This document shows positions 1 to 9,722 of a DNA stretch of 62,637 nt, in pieces. This stretch comes from Porticoccaceae bacterium. GTDB taxonomy: Bacteria > Pseudomonadota > Gammaproteobacteria > Pseudomonadales > Porticoccaceae. Position numbers and translations under genes: made by a program. Every line of letters starts with the position of its first letter. Positions within the stretch are counted from its first letter, which is position 1. The notes beneath the pieces were generated by a model. That model was not told the origin of the DNA, made no database searches, and was given only the letters and a program-made list of their open reading frames with translations. The DNA is taken from contig JARGOV010000003.1 of NCBI GenBank assembly GCA_029212965.1, forward strand, positions 44,293 to 106,929, in the 5' to 3' direction.

Positions 1-173
<173 letters not shown>

Positions 174-249
174 CTATCTACTACAACATGGGTACTAACA
201 ACGATTAAATCAAGCGATTATTGAAAAACAAAGCGCTGATAGCGTGTCA

Positions 250-2913
250 TTAACTCAAGCTTTTATTGACGATTTCATAGACGTCTTTAGACAGCCCGGG
301 TTGCGCCAGTACCCGTTCTAACTGGGCCTGCATACGGCCACGCGCTGGCTCTGGGTATTTGCGCCACTTAGTGAGAGGGGTCATTAAACGCGAGGCAACT
401 TGTGGGTTTAAGGCATCGATAACCAGTACTTGATCGGCAAGAAAACTATAGCCTTCACCCTCACCAGCATGAAAATTAATCGCATTACCCGAGCAAAAAG
501 CGCCAATCACTGAGCGCACTTTATTGGGGTTTTTAATATCAAAGGCCGGGTGTTGCATTAAGCCTTTGACACGCTCTAAACCGCCCGGCACTGTGCTCCA
601 GGCCTGAATTTGAAACCATTGGTTGACCACCAGGCTTTCATCTAACCACAGTGAATAAAACGTCGTCAGGGCCTGCTTAGCCAGTTTTTGTGCGGCGGGT
701 GTCGGGCAGTTAACCAGTGCAGCGAGTGCCGAACTGGTGTCTGTCATATTGTCTGCATTATGAAATTGCGCAAAGGCCAATTGACAGGCATCGTCCTCAC
801 CCGTCTGTAATAAATAGGCCAGGGCTGTATTTTTCAAACTGCGTTGTGCGATTTGACTGCCGGTCGCCGCATAGCTTTCACGTGTATTATTGGTTTTATA
901 AATGGCCGTCAACTCGGCCTTTAGAGCACTGGCCAAGGTACGGCGGGCAAACTGTCGAGCGCTGTGAATAGCGTTAACATGTATCACTTCGGCCACTTCA
1001 CTGAGGTAGGCTTCGCTGGGCAGGGCCAACATTAAAGCGACCATGGCTGGATCGGCCTTTTTATCCGCAAGTAGGGCGCGATAAGCTTCGATCAAACGCT
1101 CATCGAGCACCAGCTCTCGCCCGACCAGCACATCGTCAATCAAACCCTGCAATATACCCAGCGCCAGTTTATTGCAGGCCTCCCAGCGGTTAAAGCTATC
1201 GCTATCGTGGCGCATCAAATGCAAAAGCTGGTCGCGGCTATAGGGAAAATCAAGCTTTACTGGCGCTGAAAAGCCCCTCAGCAGAGAGGGGATGGGCTCT
1301 TCGGTAACATTTTCAAAGACCAAAGTTTTGTTGGCCTCTTTCAATTCGACAATAATTTCAGTCTCGCCAGTCGCATGGTCTTGAAGATGTAGGGGTAAAT
1401 CGCCCGTGGCACCCACAAGACCCAAACGGATTGGCACATGGAAAGGCTGTTTCTTAGAGGAATCTGGCGTCGCCGGGCAGCTCTGATTTAATTTCAGGCT
1501 ATAGGTTTGTGCCTGGCTGTCGTATTCACCACTGACGGCAAGGCGGGGTGTGCCACCCTGGTGATACCAGTGCATAAACGCTGTGAAATCACGGCCGCTG
1601 ACGTCTTTCATTGCGGCAATAAAATCGTCGATGGTCGCCGCCTCGCCGTCATGGCGCTCGAAATATAAGTCACTGCCAGCGCGAAACAATTCTGGCCCCA
1701 ACAAGGTGTGGATCATACGCACCACTTCGGCACCCTTTTCATAAATGGTCAGGGTGTAGAAATTGGAGATTTCCATATATGCGGCAGGTTGCACCGGATG
1801 GGCCGTCGGGCCGCCATCTTCGGCAAATTGCAGGGTGCGTAAAAAGTTAACATCTTCCACCCGCTTGACGGTGCGCGATCCCATATCTGCGGAAAATTCC
1901 GCATCGCGAAAGACGGTAAAGCCCTCTTTTAAACTGAGTTGAAACCAATCCCGGCAGGTCACCCGATTACCCGACCAATTGTGAAAGTATTCGTGGGCAA
2001 CGACGGCCTCTACTCGTTGAAAACCTGCATCGGTGGTCGTTTCTGGTTTTGCTAGCACGCAGGAAGTGTTAAAAATATTGAGGCCTTTATTTTCCATGGC
2101 CCCCATATTGAAATCGTCGACGGCGACGATCATAAAAATATCTAAATCGTATTCGCGGCCATACACCTCTTCATCCCAGGTCATGGCATTTTTCAGCGAT
2201 TGCATGGCGTGGTCGCATTTATCGAGATCTTTTTCCTCGACATAAATGCGCAGCGCGATGTTACGGCCACTCATGGTCGTGAAGCTGTCTTCAATGCAAC
2301 TCAGGGTACCGGCAACGAGGGCAAATAAGTAAGCGGGCTTTTTAAAGGGGTCGTGCCAGGTGACCCAATGGCGTCCATCGGGCGTTTCTCCACTATCGAC
2401 AGGGTTACCGTTGGACAGCAGCAAGGGGTAAAATCGTTTGTCAGCCTCAATCGTCGTGGTGAATTCCGACATAACATCGGGCCGGTCGAGGTACCAGGTA
2501 ATTTTGCGAAAGCCCTCGGCCTCGCATTGGGTGCAGTACATGGTGCGCGATTTGTAGAGGCCCTCCAGCGAAGTATTTGCCTGGGGTTTTATGGCCACGA
2601 CCGATTCCAGCAAAAACTGCTCGGGCACATTATTAATAGTGAGCTCTTGCGCACCCACCTGGTATTGCTCTGGGTTCACTGTCTGACCATCAATAGCCAG
2701 CGAGCGAAAGTCCAGCTCCTCACCGTGCAGGCGCAGGGTGTTGTCGGCAGGATTCGATGTAACCTTGGGGTTGCGACGAAATTGCAAGGCCGCCTTAACC
2801 AGTGTTTCGTCGTCACCCAGCTCAAAACGCAGTTCGGTTTTATCGATCAAAAACAGCGGCGCTTGATAATCTTCGAGACGAATGGTTTTGGGTTGGGAAT
2901 CTCTCAGTGCCAT
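250..2913 (-). CDS. pepN: Aminopeptidase N (M1 family zinc metallopeptidase)
   Basis: An 887-residue cytoplasmic exopeptidase that removes N-terminal residues from peptides during protein turnover. It shows the exopeptidase motif GAMEN (about residues 271–275) and the zinc motif HEYFH (from about residue 307) followed by the second-shell Glu in LKEGFTVF. Length and start match the Escherichia coli enzyme (870 aa). The ATG at 2911–2913 is preferred over an upstream in-frame TTG at 2934 because GGAG lies 8 bp before it and none precedes the TTG. It has no partner gene in an obvious operon; the next gene upstream on this strand ends 73 bp away. The C-terminal helical domain is complete. Identification is secure. 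Confidence 0.97.
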   Translation of the reverse strand: MALRDSQPKTIRLEDYQAPLFLIDKTELRFELGDDETLVKAALQFRRNPKVTSNPADNTLRLHGEELDFRSLAIDGQTVNPEQYQVGAQELTINNVPEQFLLESVVAIKPQANTSLEGLYKSRTMYCTQCEAEGFRKITWYLDRPDVMSEFTTTIEADKRFYPLLLSNGNPVDSGETPDGRHWVTWHDPFKKPAYLFALVAGTLSCIEDSFTTMSGRNIALRIYVEEKDLDKCDHAMQSLKNAMTWDEEVYGREYDLDIFMIVAVDDFNMGAMENKGLNIFNTSCVLAKPETTTDAGFQRVEAVVAHEYFHNWSGNRVTCRDWFQLSLKEGFTVFRDAEFSADMGSRTVKRVEDVNFLRTLQFAEDGGPTAHPVQPAAYMEISNFYTLTIYEKGAEVVRMIHTLLGPELFRAGSDLYFERHDGEAATIDDFIAAMKDVSGRDFTAFMHWYHQGGTPRLAVSGEYDSQAQTYSLKLNQSCPATPDSSKKQPFHVPIRLGLVGATGDLPLHLQDHATGETEIIVELKEANKTLVFENVTEEPIPSLLRGFSAPVKLDFPYSRDQLLHLMRHDSDSFNRWEACNKLALGILQGLIDDVLVGRELVLDERLIEAYRALLADKKADPAMVALMLALPSEAYLSEVAEVIHVNAIHSARQFARRTLASALKAELTAIYKTNNTRESYAATGSQIAQRSLKNTALAYLLQTGEDDACQLAFAQFHNADNMTDTSSALAALVNCPTPAAQKLAKQALTTFYSLWLDESLVVNQWFQIQAWSTVPGGLERVKGLMQHPAFDIKNPNKVRSVIGAFCSGNAINFHAGEGEGYSFLADQVLVIDALNPQVASRLMTPLTKWRKYPEPARGRMQAQLERVLAQPGLSKDVYEIVNKSLS

Positions 2914-2986
2914 AGGTACAACTCCGCTTGTCAATTAAACGGTGGCCCTCATTGTCCAACCACCATTGTGTATTAATAAAAAAGAT

Positions 2987-3814
2987 TTAGGCCGCAAAGC
3001 TGATGTTATAGGCGGTAAATTTGCGCATATTAATCACCCCCGTATCGAGGATCAGGTACTGGCCTTTAACGCCCATTAAAGTACCTTCAACCAGTGGTGT
3101 TTTATCAAAATTTTGGCTGCTAACTTTTGTCGGATATTCCAGAACGGGGTATTCGATATCGACACATTTTGCATCCGTCACCGGCTGTAGGGCTTGCAAG
3201 CCAAAGCGCTCGTTCAACGCTGTCAGCTCTGACTGGCAACGTTCAAATAAGTCGTCGCGAGTGCTCGCTAGATCAACCGCTTCAATCTCACCTTTGAGCA
3301 TTTTTCGCCAATTGGTTTTATCGGCGACGTGCTGGCGCAAAGCGTCCTCAACCAGACCCGATTGCAAGCGGGTAGCAACGCGCATAATCGGTAAAGCCTG
3401 TACTGCACCCTGGTCAATCCAGCGTGTCGGTAGCTGTGTGGCGCGGGTAATGCCCACTTTGATACCCGATGAGTTGGCTAAATAAACCACATGGTCGGTC
3501 AGGCAAAACGTTTCGCCCCACTCCGGTTCACGGCAGGTGCCCTGCTCATAGTGACATTTTTCTGGGCTAACAATACAGCTGTCACAACGCGCCAACTTTT
3601 TTAAACAGGGAAAGCAAAAACCCTGATTAAAGCTTTTTTTAGTTTTTCGACCACAGTGACAGCAATGTATTTCACCGGCGTAGTTCAAGCTAATACGCTG
3701 GCCCAGGTAGTCGTTCAGTAAGACCCGCTCATCATCCAAAGGCAGGTAATAGTTTACTGGTGTCGCTAGCTCAACCACCATTTTACTCAGGTGGCCTGAT
3801 ACATTTTTCGTCAT
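2987..3814 (-). CDS. DUF2797 domain protein, cysteine-rich
   Basis: A 275-residue protein matching the DUF2797 family, whose function is unknown. The first half carries a dense set of cysteines (CCHCGRK, CFPCLKK, CDSC and a C-x6-C pair) that look like one or two zinc ribbons, at about residues 51–95. The central part (HVVYLANSSGIKVGITR) is reminiscent of GIY-YIG-like folds, but no catalytic call is made. It starts with ATG at 3812–3814 with only a weak AGAG upstream. It lies 42 bp downstream of the DUF1315 gene on the same strand, a neighbourhood also containing the rhomboid gene and nadK, so it may belong to that transcription unit. Confidence 0.85.
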   Translation of the reverse strand: MTKNVSGHLSKMVVELATPVNYYLPLDDERVLLNDYLGQRISLNYAGEIHCCHCGRKTKKSFNQGFCFPCLKKLARCDSCIVSPEKCHYEQGTCREPEWGETFCLTDHVVYLANSSGIKVGITRATQLPTRWIDQGAVQALPIMRVATRLQSGLVEDALRQHVADKTNWRKMLKGEIEAVDLASTRDDLFERCQSELTALNERFGLQALQPVTDAKCVDIEYPVLEYPTKVSSQNFDKTPLVEGTLMGVKGQYLILDTGVINMRKFTAYNISFAA

Positions 3815-3856
3815 ACGCTATCTCTTATCGTCTCAGGCACGAGCACTGAGAACCGA

Positions 3857-4132
3857 TTAATGTTGCCATTTAAGAGGTTTATCAGCCTCTACTTCGTCTG
3901 CAACTTCACCCTTGCTGCTGCCACAGTGCTGGTGTTTTTTTGGCGCGATAAAACCCACGCGCTCTGACTCTGGCTTATGTTGGCTATCGTAGGCAATCAC
4001 AGCTTGCAGGCAGGTCGCCCTTTGTTCAGCACTCAATTTACTGCCATCCGGCCACTTGCCGATCTCAACAGCGAGCTTGAGTTTTTTGTAAACATCGGGT
4101 GTCACAGCCTGTAGAACTTGTTCAATATCCAC
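3857..4132 (-). CDS. DUF1315 family protein (YeaC-like)
   Basis: A small soluble protein of 91 residues with the compact helical DUF1315 core (VYKKLKLAVEIGKWPDG, then AEQRATCLQAVIAYDS), like E. coli YeaC. No catalytic residues or membrane segment are visible; function unknown. The C-terminal tail is charged and carries HQHCG, possibly metal-binding. It sits 18 bp downstream of the rhomboid protease gene on the same strand, so co-transcription with nadK–rhomboid is likely. Confidence 0.85.
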   Translation of the reverse strand: MDIEQVLQAVTPDVYKKLKLAVEIGKWPDGSKLSAEQRATCLQAVIAYDSQHKPESERVGFIAPKKHQHCGSSKGEVADEVEADKPLKWQH

Positions 4133-4150
4133 GCTTATCCCTTTGTAGTC

Positions 4151-5032
4151 TTATCTGTCATTGTGGCGTGGCGACTTCTGCCTGCCGGCGACAGCCCCCG
4201 CCAACATGCCAATTAACAAACCGCAGACATGGGCTCCATTGGCCACGCCACCACTCATTAATAAATCGACAATGCCAAACAGGCAGATTAACAACCAAGC
4301 AATAAGCATATAAATAATGCCCGGCTGTACATTTAGCAGGGGGTTCGGAGCAATGCGATTGCGGATCCAGACATACCCCACCAAACCATAAACAACACCC
4401 GACAGTCCACCAAACAACACTGGACCATCCCATAAATATTGTCCCGCATTAGAGCCCGATGCCAGTGCCAACATCAACACTAAATACGCTGAGCGGCCAC
4501 TGAGCAGCTCAACCCGGCGGCCAAACTCCCAAAGCCATAGAGTATTAAAAACAACATGAAAGATGCCGAAGTGCAAAAAAGCTGGCGTGACAAAACGCCA
4601 GTATTCTCCCGTTGCAAACGTCTTTTCAACAGGAACAAACTGTAGCCCATTGCCCTTGGACAAGGTGAAGTCAACGAAGGTCAAAAGGTGTACTCTATCT
4701 GGCCAATAGCTCACCAGAAAAAAGCCTAGCACGCCTAATAAAAGCGTTATTAGCGTTACTGGTACCCGGGCAATATATAAAGACAGCGCATCAAGCCCTT
4801 TGGGCCTGTCGGTATTCATCGCTTTCTCAGCCGTCGACATTTTTTGAATTTGGACAATAAGCTGCTGCACGTCAGACTGGCACTCTTCCTTATCCAGCCA
4901 TAATTCGTGCCCTTCATCCTGCTCAACAAGACGATAGGCAATATTATTGCGATTGAGTGCCAGCACTAGTAAATCAAGGTCAAAGCCCGGCCTCAAATTG
5001 TCAGCCAAAACCCAGTTATCACCCTCAGCCAT
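4151..5032 (-). CDS. GlpG-like rhomboid intramembrane serine protease
   Basis: A 293-residue integral membrane protease that cleaves transmembrane segments within the lipid bilayer. Residues 1–70 form a soluble N-terminal domain like that of GlpG, followed by about six membrane helices. The catalytic pair is visible: Ser211 in GGLSGVVYG and His268 in NGAHVCG. The first-helix signature HFGIFHVVFN (154–163) supplies the oxyanion residues. Its ATG overlaps the nadK stop by one base (TAATG), so it is translationally coupled to nadK. It is not a rhombosortase: it has the extra GlpG-type cytoplasmic domain and there is no GlyGly-CTERM protein here. Substrate unknown. Confidence 0.92.
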   Translation of the reverse strand: MAEGDNWVLADNLRPGFDLDLLVLALNRNNIAYRLVEQDEGHELWLDKEECQSDVQQLIVQIQKMSTAEKAMNTDRPKGLDALSLYIARVPVTLITLLLGVLGFFLVSYWPDRVHLLTFVDFTLSKGNGLQFVPVEKTFATGEYWRFVTPAFLHFGIFHVVFNTLWLWEFGRRVELLSGRSAYLVLMLALASGSNAGQYLWDGPVLFGGLSGVVYGLVGYVWIRNRIAPNPLLNVQPGIIYMLIAWLLICLFGIVDLLMSGGVANGAHVCGLLIGMLAGAVAGRQKSPRHNDR

Positions 5033-5940
5033 TAACGATGAACCTTTTCACCCGGGCGCAGAGAATCGAGGCGTCGCCCCCACCCCAGTTTGTCGCGGCA
5101 AGTTTCATAAAAGTTATGTTCAGTAGGGTGAATTAATCGAAGAGGCGTTGGTTTACGGTTAATTTTAATGATATCACCCGGCTCCGTGCTGATATCCACC
5201 TGGCCGTCACAGGAAATCAACGGGTGTAATTCGTTGCGTGTGCCGACTAATACTTCGAGCTGGCTGTCTCCGCTGATGACAATCGGGCGACTCGCCAAGG
5301 TGTGAGGGTTCATTGGTACAACAACAATGGCGTCGAGCTTGGGGTGCATAATCGGCCCCCCTGCCGACAGCGCATAGGCCGTTGAACCCGTTGGTGTAGA
5401 GATAATTAAGCCATCAGAGCGTTGGCTGTAGACAAATTGCTGATCGATGTAAAGTTCGAATTCCATCATCCGCACGGAGCGCCCAGGATGTAAGACCAGG
5501 TCATTGAGGGCGAGGCCCTTACCAATGGTTTCGCCATCGCGCTCAACGCGCATTTCAAGTAGGTAGCGCTCAGTACTCTTATATTCACCAGCCAGCACAC
5601 GGCCAATACCCTCTTCCATAGCATCGGGATGAATATCCGCTAAGAAGCCGAGCCGACCACGATTGAGACCCAATAGGGGAACATTGAGGTCGACAAGCGC
5701 GCGGGCGGCGCCCAGCATACTGCCATCGCCACCCACGACAATCACCAGATCGACAGTGCCTTCGATTGAACGTCGAGAAATGGTTGCAATGGCGGCGTCT
5801 TCTAATAACTCAGCGGTCTTCGATTCAGCCAGCACTTTGCGGCCATCGGCGCGTAAAAATGCCACCAGACGTTTAAGGCTATCAATAACTTCGGGGTGTT
5901 CGAGTCGAGCGACGACACCGATATTTTGGAATTGCTCCAT
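5032..5940 (-). CDS. nadK: NAD kinase
   Basis: ATP-dependent NAD+ 2'-kinase making NADP+ (302 residues; cytoplasmic). The diagnostic GGDG motif is at about residues 70–73 and the NAD-binding stretch STPTGSTAY follows in the C-terminal domain. The ATG at 5938–5940 is chosen over one at 5958 because GGAG sits 5 bp before it and the N-terminus (MEQFQNIGVVAR) then matches family starts. It overlaps the downstream rhomboid gene by one base. A TATAAT sequence at 5970–5975 is in the right place for a -10 box, but no convincing -35 accompanies it. Confidence 0.97.
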   Translation of the reverse strand: MEQFQNIGVVARLEHPEVIDSLKRLVAFLRADGRKVLAESKTAELLEDAAIATISRRSIEGTVDLVIVVGGDGSMLGAARALVDLNVPLLGLNRGRLGFLADIHPDAMEEGIGRVLAGEYKSTERYLLEMRVERDGETIGKGLALNDLVLHPGRSVRMMEFELYIDQQFVYSQRSDGLIISTPTGSTAYALSAGGPIMHPKLDAIVVVPMNPHTLASRPIVISGDSQLEVLVGTRNELHPLISCDGQVDISTEPGDIIKINRKPTPLRLIHPTEHNFYETCRDKLGWGRRLDSLRPGEKVHR

Positions 5941-6043
5941 CCCAGCTCCGGGGCACATAGTAAAGCGGGATTATACACAGCCATGGGGGGCTACGAGGAA
6001 TTAGACTTAAAAGGCGAATCGCACTTATTGTAAAAGCCCACGC

Positions 6044-6517
6044 TTATAAATGTTGGTCTATCCCGTGTTCTTTCAAACCCCAGGCGAAAAGCTGTTCCCA
6101 GCGGCGGTCGGTTTGGCGTAGTCGAGACGTTAATATTTTCAGTACATCCTTGAGCACGACATAACCTTGAGCGGGGTGCTCATCAAGGTAGCTTTCTAAT
6201 GCATGAGCATCAAACTCCAGTACTTCAACATCATCCAGAGCGACGACAGAGGCACTACGCGAGCCAGCATCTACCAAACTTAATTCGCCAAAAATTTCAC
6301 CTGAACCAAGATCACAAAGCCCCGCTTGAATGTGACGACCATCAGCCAAAGGGACTCGCCGAGAAACACGAACGTGTCCTTTTTCAATTAAGTAAAGCCG
6401 ACGATCTTCCATCCCTTCGCTGACAATAGAGTCATTAACAGAGTAGGTCCTTGTCTTGACGATGCCAGCTGCAACAAACGTCTGATCGCGTAAGATACTC
6501 AACATTGCACAACCCAT
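6044..6517 (-). CDS. Cyclic nucleotide-binding domain protein (CRP-like sensor without DNA-binding domain)
   Basis: 157 residues consisting almost wholly of a cNMP-binding beta-roll: the phosphate-binding cassette is recognisable as GEIFGELSLVDAGSRSASV, with the conserved Gly-Glu and Arg. There is no C-terminal helix-turn-helix, so it is a stand-alone sensor domain and not a CRP/FNR transcription factor. Two ATG starts (6517 and 6505) are possible and neither has a strong ribosome site. A TATAAT-like sequence at 6531–6536 abuts the gene without a clear -35. It lies between nadK and the RND operon, all on the minus strand, with no obvious effector partner. A second cNMP-binding domain in the window is fused to the acyltransferase at 28114. 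Confidence 0.85.
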   Translation of the reverse strand: MGCAMLSILRDQTFVAAGIVKTRTYSVNDSIVSEGMEDRRLYLIEKGHVRVSRRVPLADGRHIQAGLCDLGSGEIFGELSLVDAGSRSASVVALDDVEVLEFDAHALESYLDEHPAQGYVVLKDVLKILTSRLRQTDRRWEQLFAWGLKEHGIDQHL

Positions 6518-6581
6518 TCTTTTTTATAAAATTATAGGTGTTATTTCTAGAGTTTATTTACATCTATGGTAAACCATTGTT

Positions 6582-9500
6582 TTAGTCTTTTTTGGCAACA
6601 GTCTCAAGCCTTTCGCTGTCCCTGTCTCCCGTAAAAAAATTACGCACCACCATAAAGAACACCGGCACAAAGAAGACTGCCAACACTGTGGACGTAAACA
6701 TACCACCCAGCACGCCAGTACCAATAGCATTTTGGCCCACGGAACCGGCTCCGGAACTAATGGCCAATGGCATAACACCGAGCATAAAGGCGAATGACGT
6801 CATTAAGATAGGCCTCAAACGTAAGCGCACAGCCTCTAGTATGGCCTCACGTAGTTTTAAGCCTTGAGACTGTAAATCAATGGCAAATTCAACAATAAGA
6901 ATGGCATTTTTAGCCGACAAGCCGATCGTTGTTAACACCCCCACCTGAAAGAAAATATCGTTCGGCAAACCCCGTGAATAGCTCGCTAACAGGGCACCAA
7001 TGACTCCAAGGGGTACCACTAACATAACTGCAAAAGGTATGGACCAACTTTCATAGAGGGCAGCCAGACAAAGAAAAACGACGGCTAACGACAAAGCGTA
7101 CAGTAACGGCGTCTGATCGCCCGACTGGGTTTCCTGCAGGGAAGCACCGGTCCATTCAAAGCCGAAGCCAGGTGGCAGCTTGCCCGCCAGTTCTTCCATT
7201 GCGGCAATGGCATCACCGGAGCTATAACCTGGCGCTGCTTCACCAAGAATTTCCATCGAGGCAACCCCGTTGTAGCGCTCTAAGCGGGGCGAGCCCTGGG
7301 TCCACTGCCCCGAAGCAAAGGCGGCAAAGGACACCATTTCACCCTCGGTATTGCGCACATACCAATCTTTTAGATGATCGGGTGACATCCTGTATTGCGC
7401 ATCCCCCTGTACATAGACCTTTTTTACCCGGCCTTTATCAATAAAATCATTAACGTAGGTGGAGGCCCACGCAGTTGACAGCGTATTGTTGATTTCTGTC
7501 ATCGATACACCCAGTGCCCGGGCTTTTTGCCGATCAATACTGAGTTTAAACTGCGGGCTGTCGTTCTGACCATTGGGCCGTACCTTTGCCAAACGTGGAT
7601 CTTGGGCGGCCCCCCCCAAAATTTGATTACGTGCTGCCATCAAAGCATCGTGTCCCCTACCGGCGATATCCTTAAGCTGAAAATCAAAGCCTGCTGAGTT
7701 CCCCAAAGCGCGTATCGGTGGAGGATAAAATGCAAAAGCGCGGGCATCTTTTATCTGCGAAAGTGCTCCCATGGCGCGGCGAGACACGGCCTGCACACTT
7801 TGTGAATCATCGGTTCGCTCAGACCAATCGTGCATTTTGATATAGCACTGACCATTATTCTGCCCTCGGCCGCTAAAATTAAAGCCTACTACGCAATAAA
7901 CAGTAGAGATGGTGTCGGCCTCCTCCTCAGCATAATAACGCTCGATTTCCTCCATCACACCGCGCGAGCGCTCCATAGTCGCACCCACCGGCAATTGCAC
8001 TAAAGTGAACATTAAACCCGGATCATCAGAAGGTAAAAAGGAGGTCGGCATACGCACAAATAGCACACCGACAGCAACGACTATAACTCCGTAAATCAGC
8101 AAATAACGCAAAGTTTTGCGAATAATGCCGGCAACTACATTTTGGTACCAGCGAGAGGCTCTATCAAACCCCCTATTAAACCAGCCAAAAAATCCGGATT
8201 TGCTTAAATGATGTCCTTCAACAGCGGGCTTTAGCAATGTTGCACACAGAGCAGGGGTAAGGATTAAAGCCACGAATACCGAAAGTACCATCGCCGAGGC
8301 AATGGTGATTGAGAATTGACGATAAATTGCCCCGGTGGTACCGGGAAAGAAAGCCATAGGTACAAATACCGCTGATAGCACCAGCCCAATACCCACCAAC
8401 GCACCAGTGATTTGCGACATAGATTTGCGGGTTGCATCGCGTGGCGATAAGTTTTCCTCAACCATTAAACGCTCGACGTTTTCGACAACCACGATTGCAT
8501 CATCAACCAACAGACCAATGGCTAACACCATGCCAAACATGGTGAGGGTGTTAATCGAAAAACCAAAAGCATACAGAATACCGAAGGTACCGAGCAGCAC
8601 AACAGGCACAGCGATGGTCGGGATAAGAGTGGCGCGGAAATTCTGCAAAAACAAATACATGACAAAAAACACTAAGATAATAGCTTCAAACAGGGTCTCC
8701 ACTACCCCTTTAATCGACACTTCCACAAAAGGCGTGGTGTCGTAACCAAGGTCAACTTCCATGCCTTCTGGCATGAAAGCAGAGAGTTCTGCCAGTTTTG
8801 CTTTGACATCACGCGCAGTTTCCAGTGCATTCGCACCTGAGGCCTGACGCACCACAATGCCACTGGCAGACTTGCCTTTAAAATGATTTAGGAACTGATA
8901 ATTCTCACCGCCCAACTCGATTCGAGCAACATCTCGCAAATAGATGCTCGACCCATCACTGTTCACCCGCAGTAATATGTCCCCAAACTCATCAGCATTT
9001 TTCAGTAAGGTTTGCGCGATAATTGAGGCGTTTAACTGCTGGCCTGGCAGAGCCGGACCTGCACCGAACTCACCGGCACGTACCTGAACATTTTCAGCCC
9101 GAATCGCCTCCACAACATCCTGTGTCGTCAGACTAAAACTATTGAGTTTGTCCGCATCCGGCCAGATACGCATGGCATATTGCGAGCCAAAAAGCGTAGC
9201 TTCACCCACACCATTAATTCGACCAATGGGCTCAAGAATATTAGCAGCAACATAATCAGCAATGTCATAAAGATCATAACGATCATCTGGGGAATAGAAG
9301 GCAATTACCATCATCACCCCAGTTGCCGACTTAGTCACTTTGACTCCCTGTTCAATCACTGCCTGGGGCAATAAGGGCATGGCGACCTGCAGTTTATTCT
9401 GCACCTGCACCTGGGCAATATCAGGGTCAGTGCCCGGCTGAAAAGTCAGCTGGATTTCACCAACACCCGCCGAATCGCTCTTCGATGACATGTACAGCAT

Positions 9501-9722
9501 GTTGTCGATACCGACCATATTTTGCTCTATGATCTGCACCACGGTATCTTGAACGGTTTCTGCCGAAGCACCCGGATTGGTTGCTCTAATCGACACTGCA
9601 GGTGGTGCAACTTCAGGGTATTGCTCGATTGGCAATTGGGTGATAGACAAGATGCCCGCCAACATGACGATAATCGCAAGCACCCAGGCAAAAATAGGAC
9701 GATCAATAAAAAAATTCGGCAT
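6582..9722 (-). CDS. RND efflux pump inner-membrane transporter (AcrB/MexB type, HAE1 family)
   Basis: A 1046-residue proton-driven drug transporter with the typical 12 membrane helices and two large periplasmic loops. Seen directly: the proton-relay Asp pair in [14 protein letters not shown] (TM4), the TM10 Lys in [14 protein letters not shown], and a [12 protein letters not shown] loop equivalent to the Phe-rich G-loop of AcrB. It is the second gene of a two-gene operon; its ATG follows the adaptor's TAA with no gap. No outer-membrane factor and no TetR/MarR repressor gene is adjacent, so it probably uses a TolC/OprM-like channel encoded elsewhere. Substrates cannot be predicted; AcrB-like pumps export hydrophobic antibiotics, dyes and detergents. 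Confidence 0.96.
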   Translation of the reverse strand: MPNFFIDRPIFAWVLAIIVMLAGILSITQLPIEQYPEVAPPAVSIRATNPGASAETVQDTVVQIIEQNMVGIDNMLYMSSKSDSAGVGEIQLTFQPGTDPDIAQVQVQNKLQVAMPLLPQAVIEQGVKVTKSATGVMMVIAFYSPDDRYDLYDIADYVAANILEPIGRINGVGEATLFGSQYAMRIWPDADKLNSFSLTTQDVVEAIRAENVQVRAGEFGAGPALPGQQLNASIIAQTLLKNADEFGDILLRVNSDGSSIYLRDVARIELGGENYQFLNHFKGKSASGIVVRQASGANALETARDVKAKLAELSAFMPEGMEVDLGYDTTPFVEVSIKGVVETLFEAIILVFFVMYLFLQNFRATLIPTIAVPVVLLGTFGILYAFGFSINTLTMFGMVLAIGLLVDDAIVVVENVERLMVEENLSPRDATRKSMSQITGALVGIGLVLSAVFVPMAFFPGTTGAIYRQFSITIASAMVLSVFVALILTPALCATLLKPAVEGHHLSKSGFFGWFNRGFDRASRWYQNVVAGIIRKTLRYLLIYGVIVVAVGVLFVRMPTSFLPSDDPGLMFTLVQLPVGATMERSRGVMEEIERYYAEEEADTISTVYCVVGFNFSGRGQNNGQCYIKMHDWSERTDDSQSVQAVSRRAMGALSQIKDARAFAFYPPPIRALGNSAGFDFQLKDIAGRGHDALMAARNQILGGAAQDPRLAKVRPNGQNDSPQFKLSIDRQKARALGVSMTEINNTLSTAWASTYVNDFIDKGRVKKVYVQGDAQYRMSPDHLKDWYVRNTEGEMVSFAAFASGQWTQGSPRLERYNGVASMEILGEAAPGYSSGDAIAAMEELAGKLPPGFGFEWTGASLQETQSGDQTPLLYALSLAVVFLCLAALYESWSIPFAVMLVVPLGVIGALLASYSRGLPNDIFFQVGVLTTIGLSAKNAILIVEFAIDLQSQGLKLREAILEAVRLRLRPILMTSFAFMLGVMPLAISSGAGSVGQNAIGTGVLGGMFTSTVLAVFFVPVFFMVVRNFFTGDRDSERLETVAKKD

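Noticed and set aside
2353-2976. Antisense ORF of 207 codons over the 5' part of pepN
   Set aside because: Covers conserved pepN sequence in reverse and has no own ribosome site or motif.
4151-5032. Rhombosortase
   Set aside because: It has the GlpG-type N-terminal cytoplasmic domain and the standard Ser/His positions, and there is no GlyGly-CTERM protein in the window.
5970-5975. Sigma-70 promoter before nadK
   Set aside because: A TATAAT is present but no acceptable -35 or TG extension goes with it.
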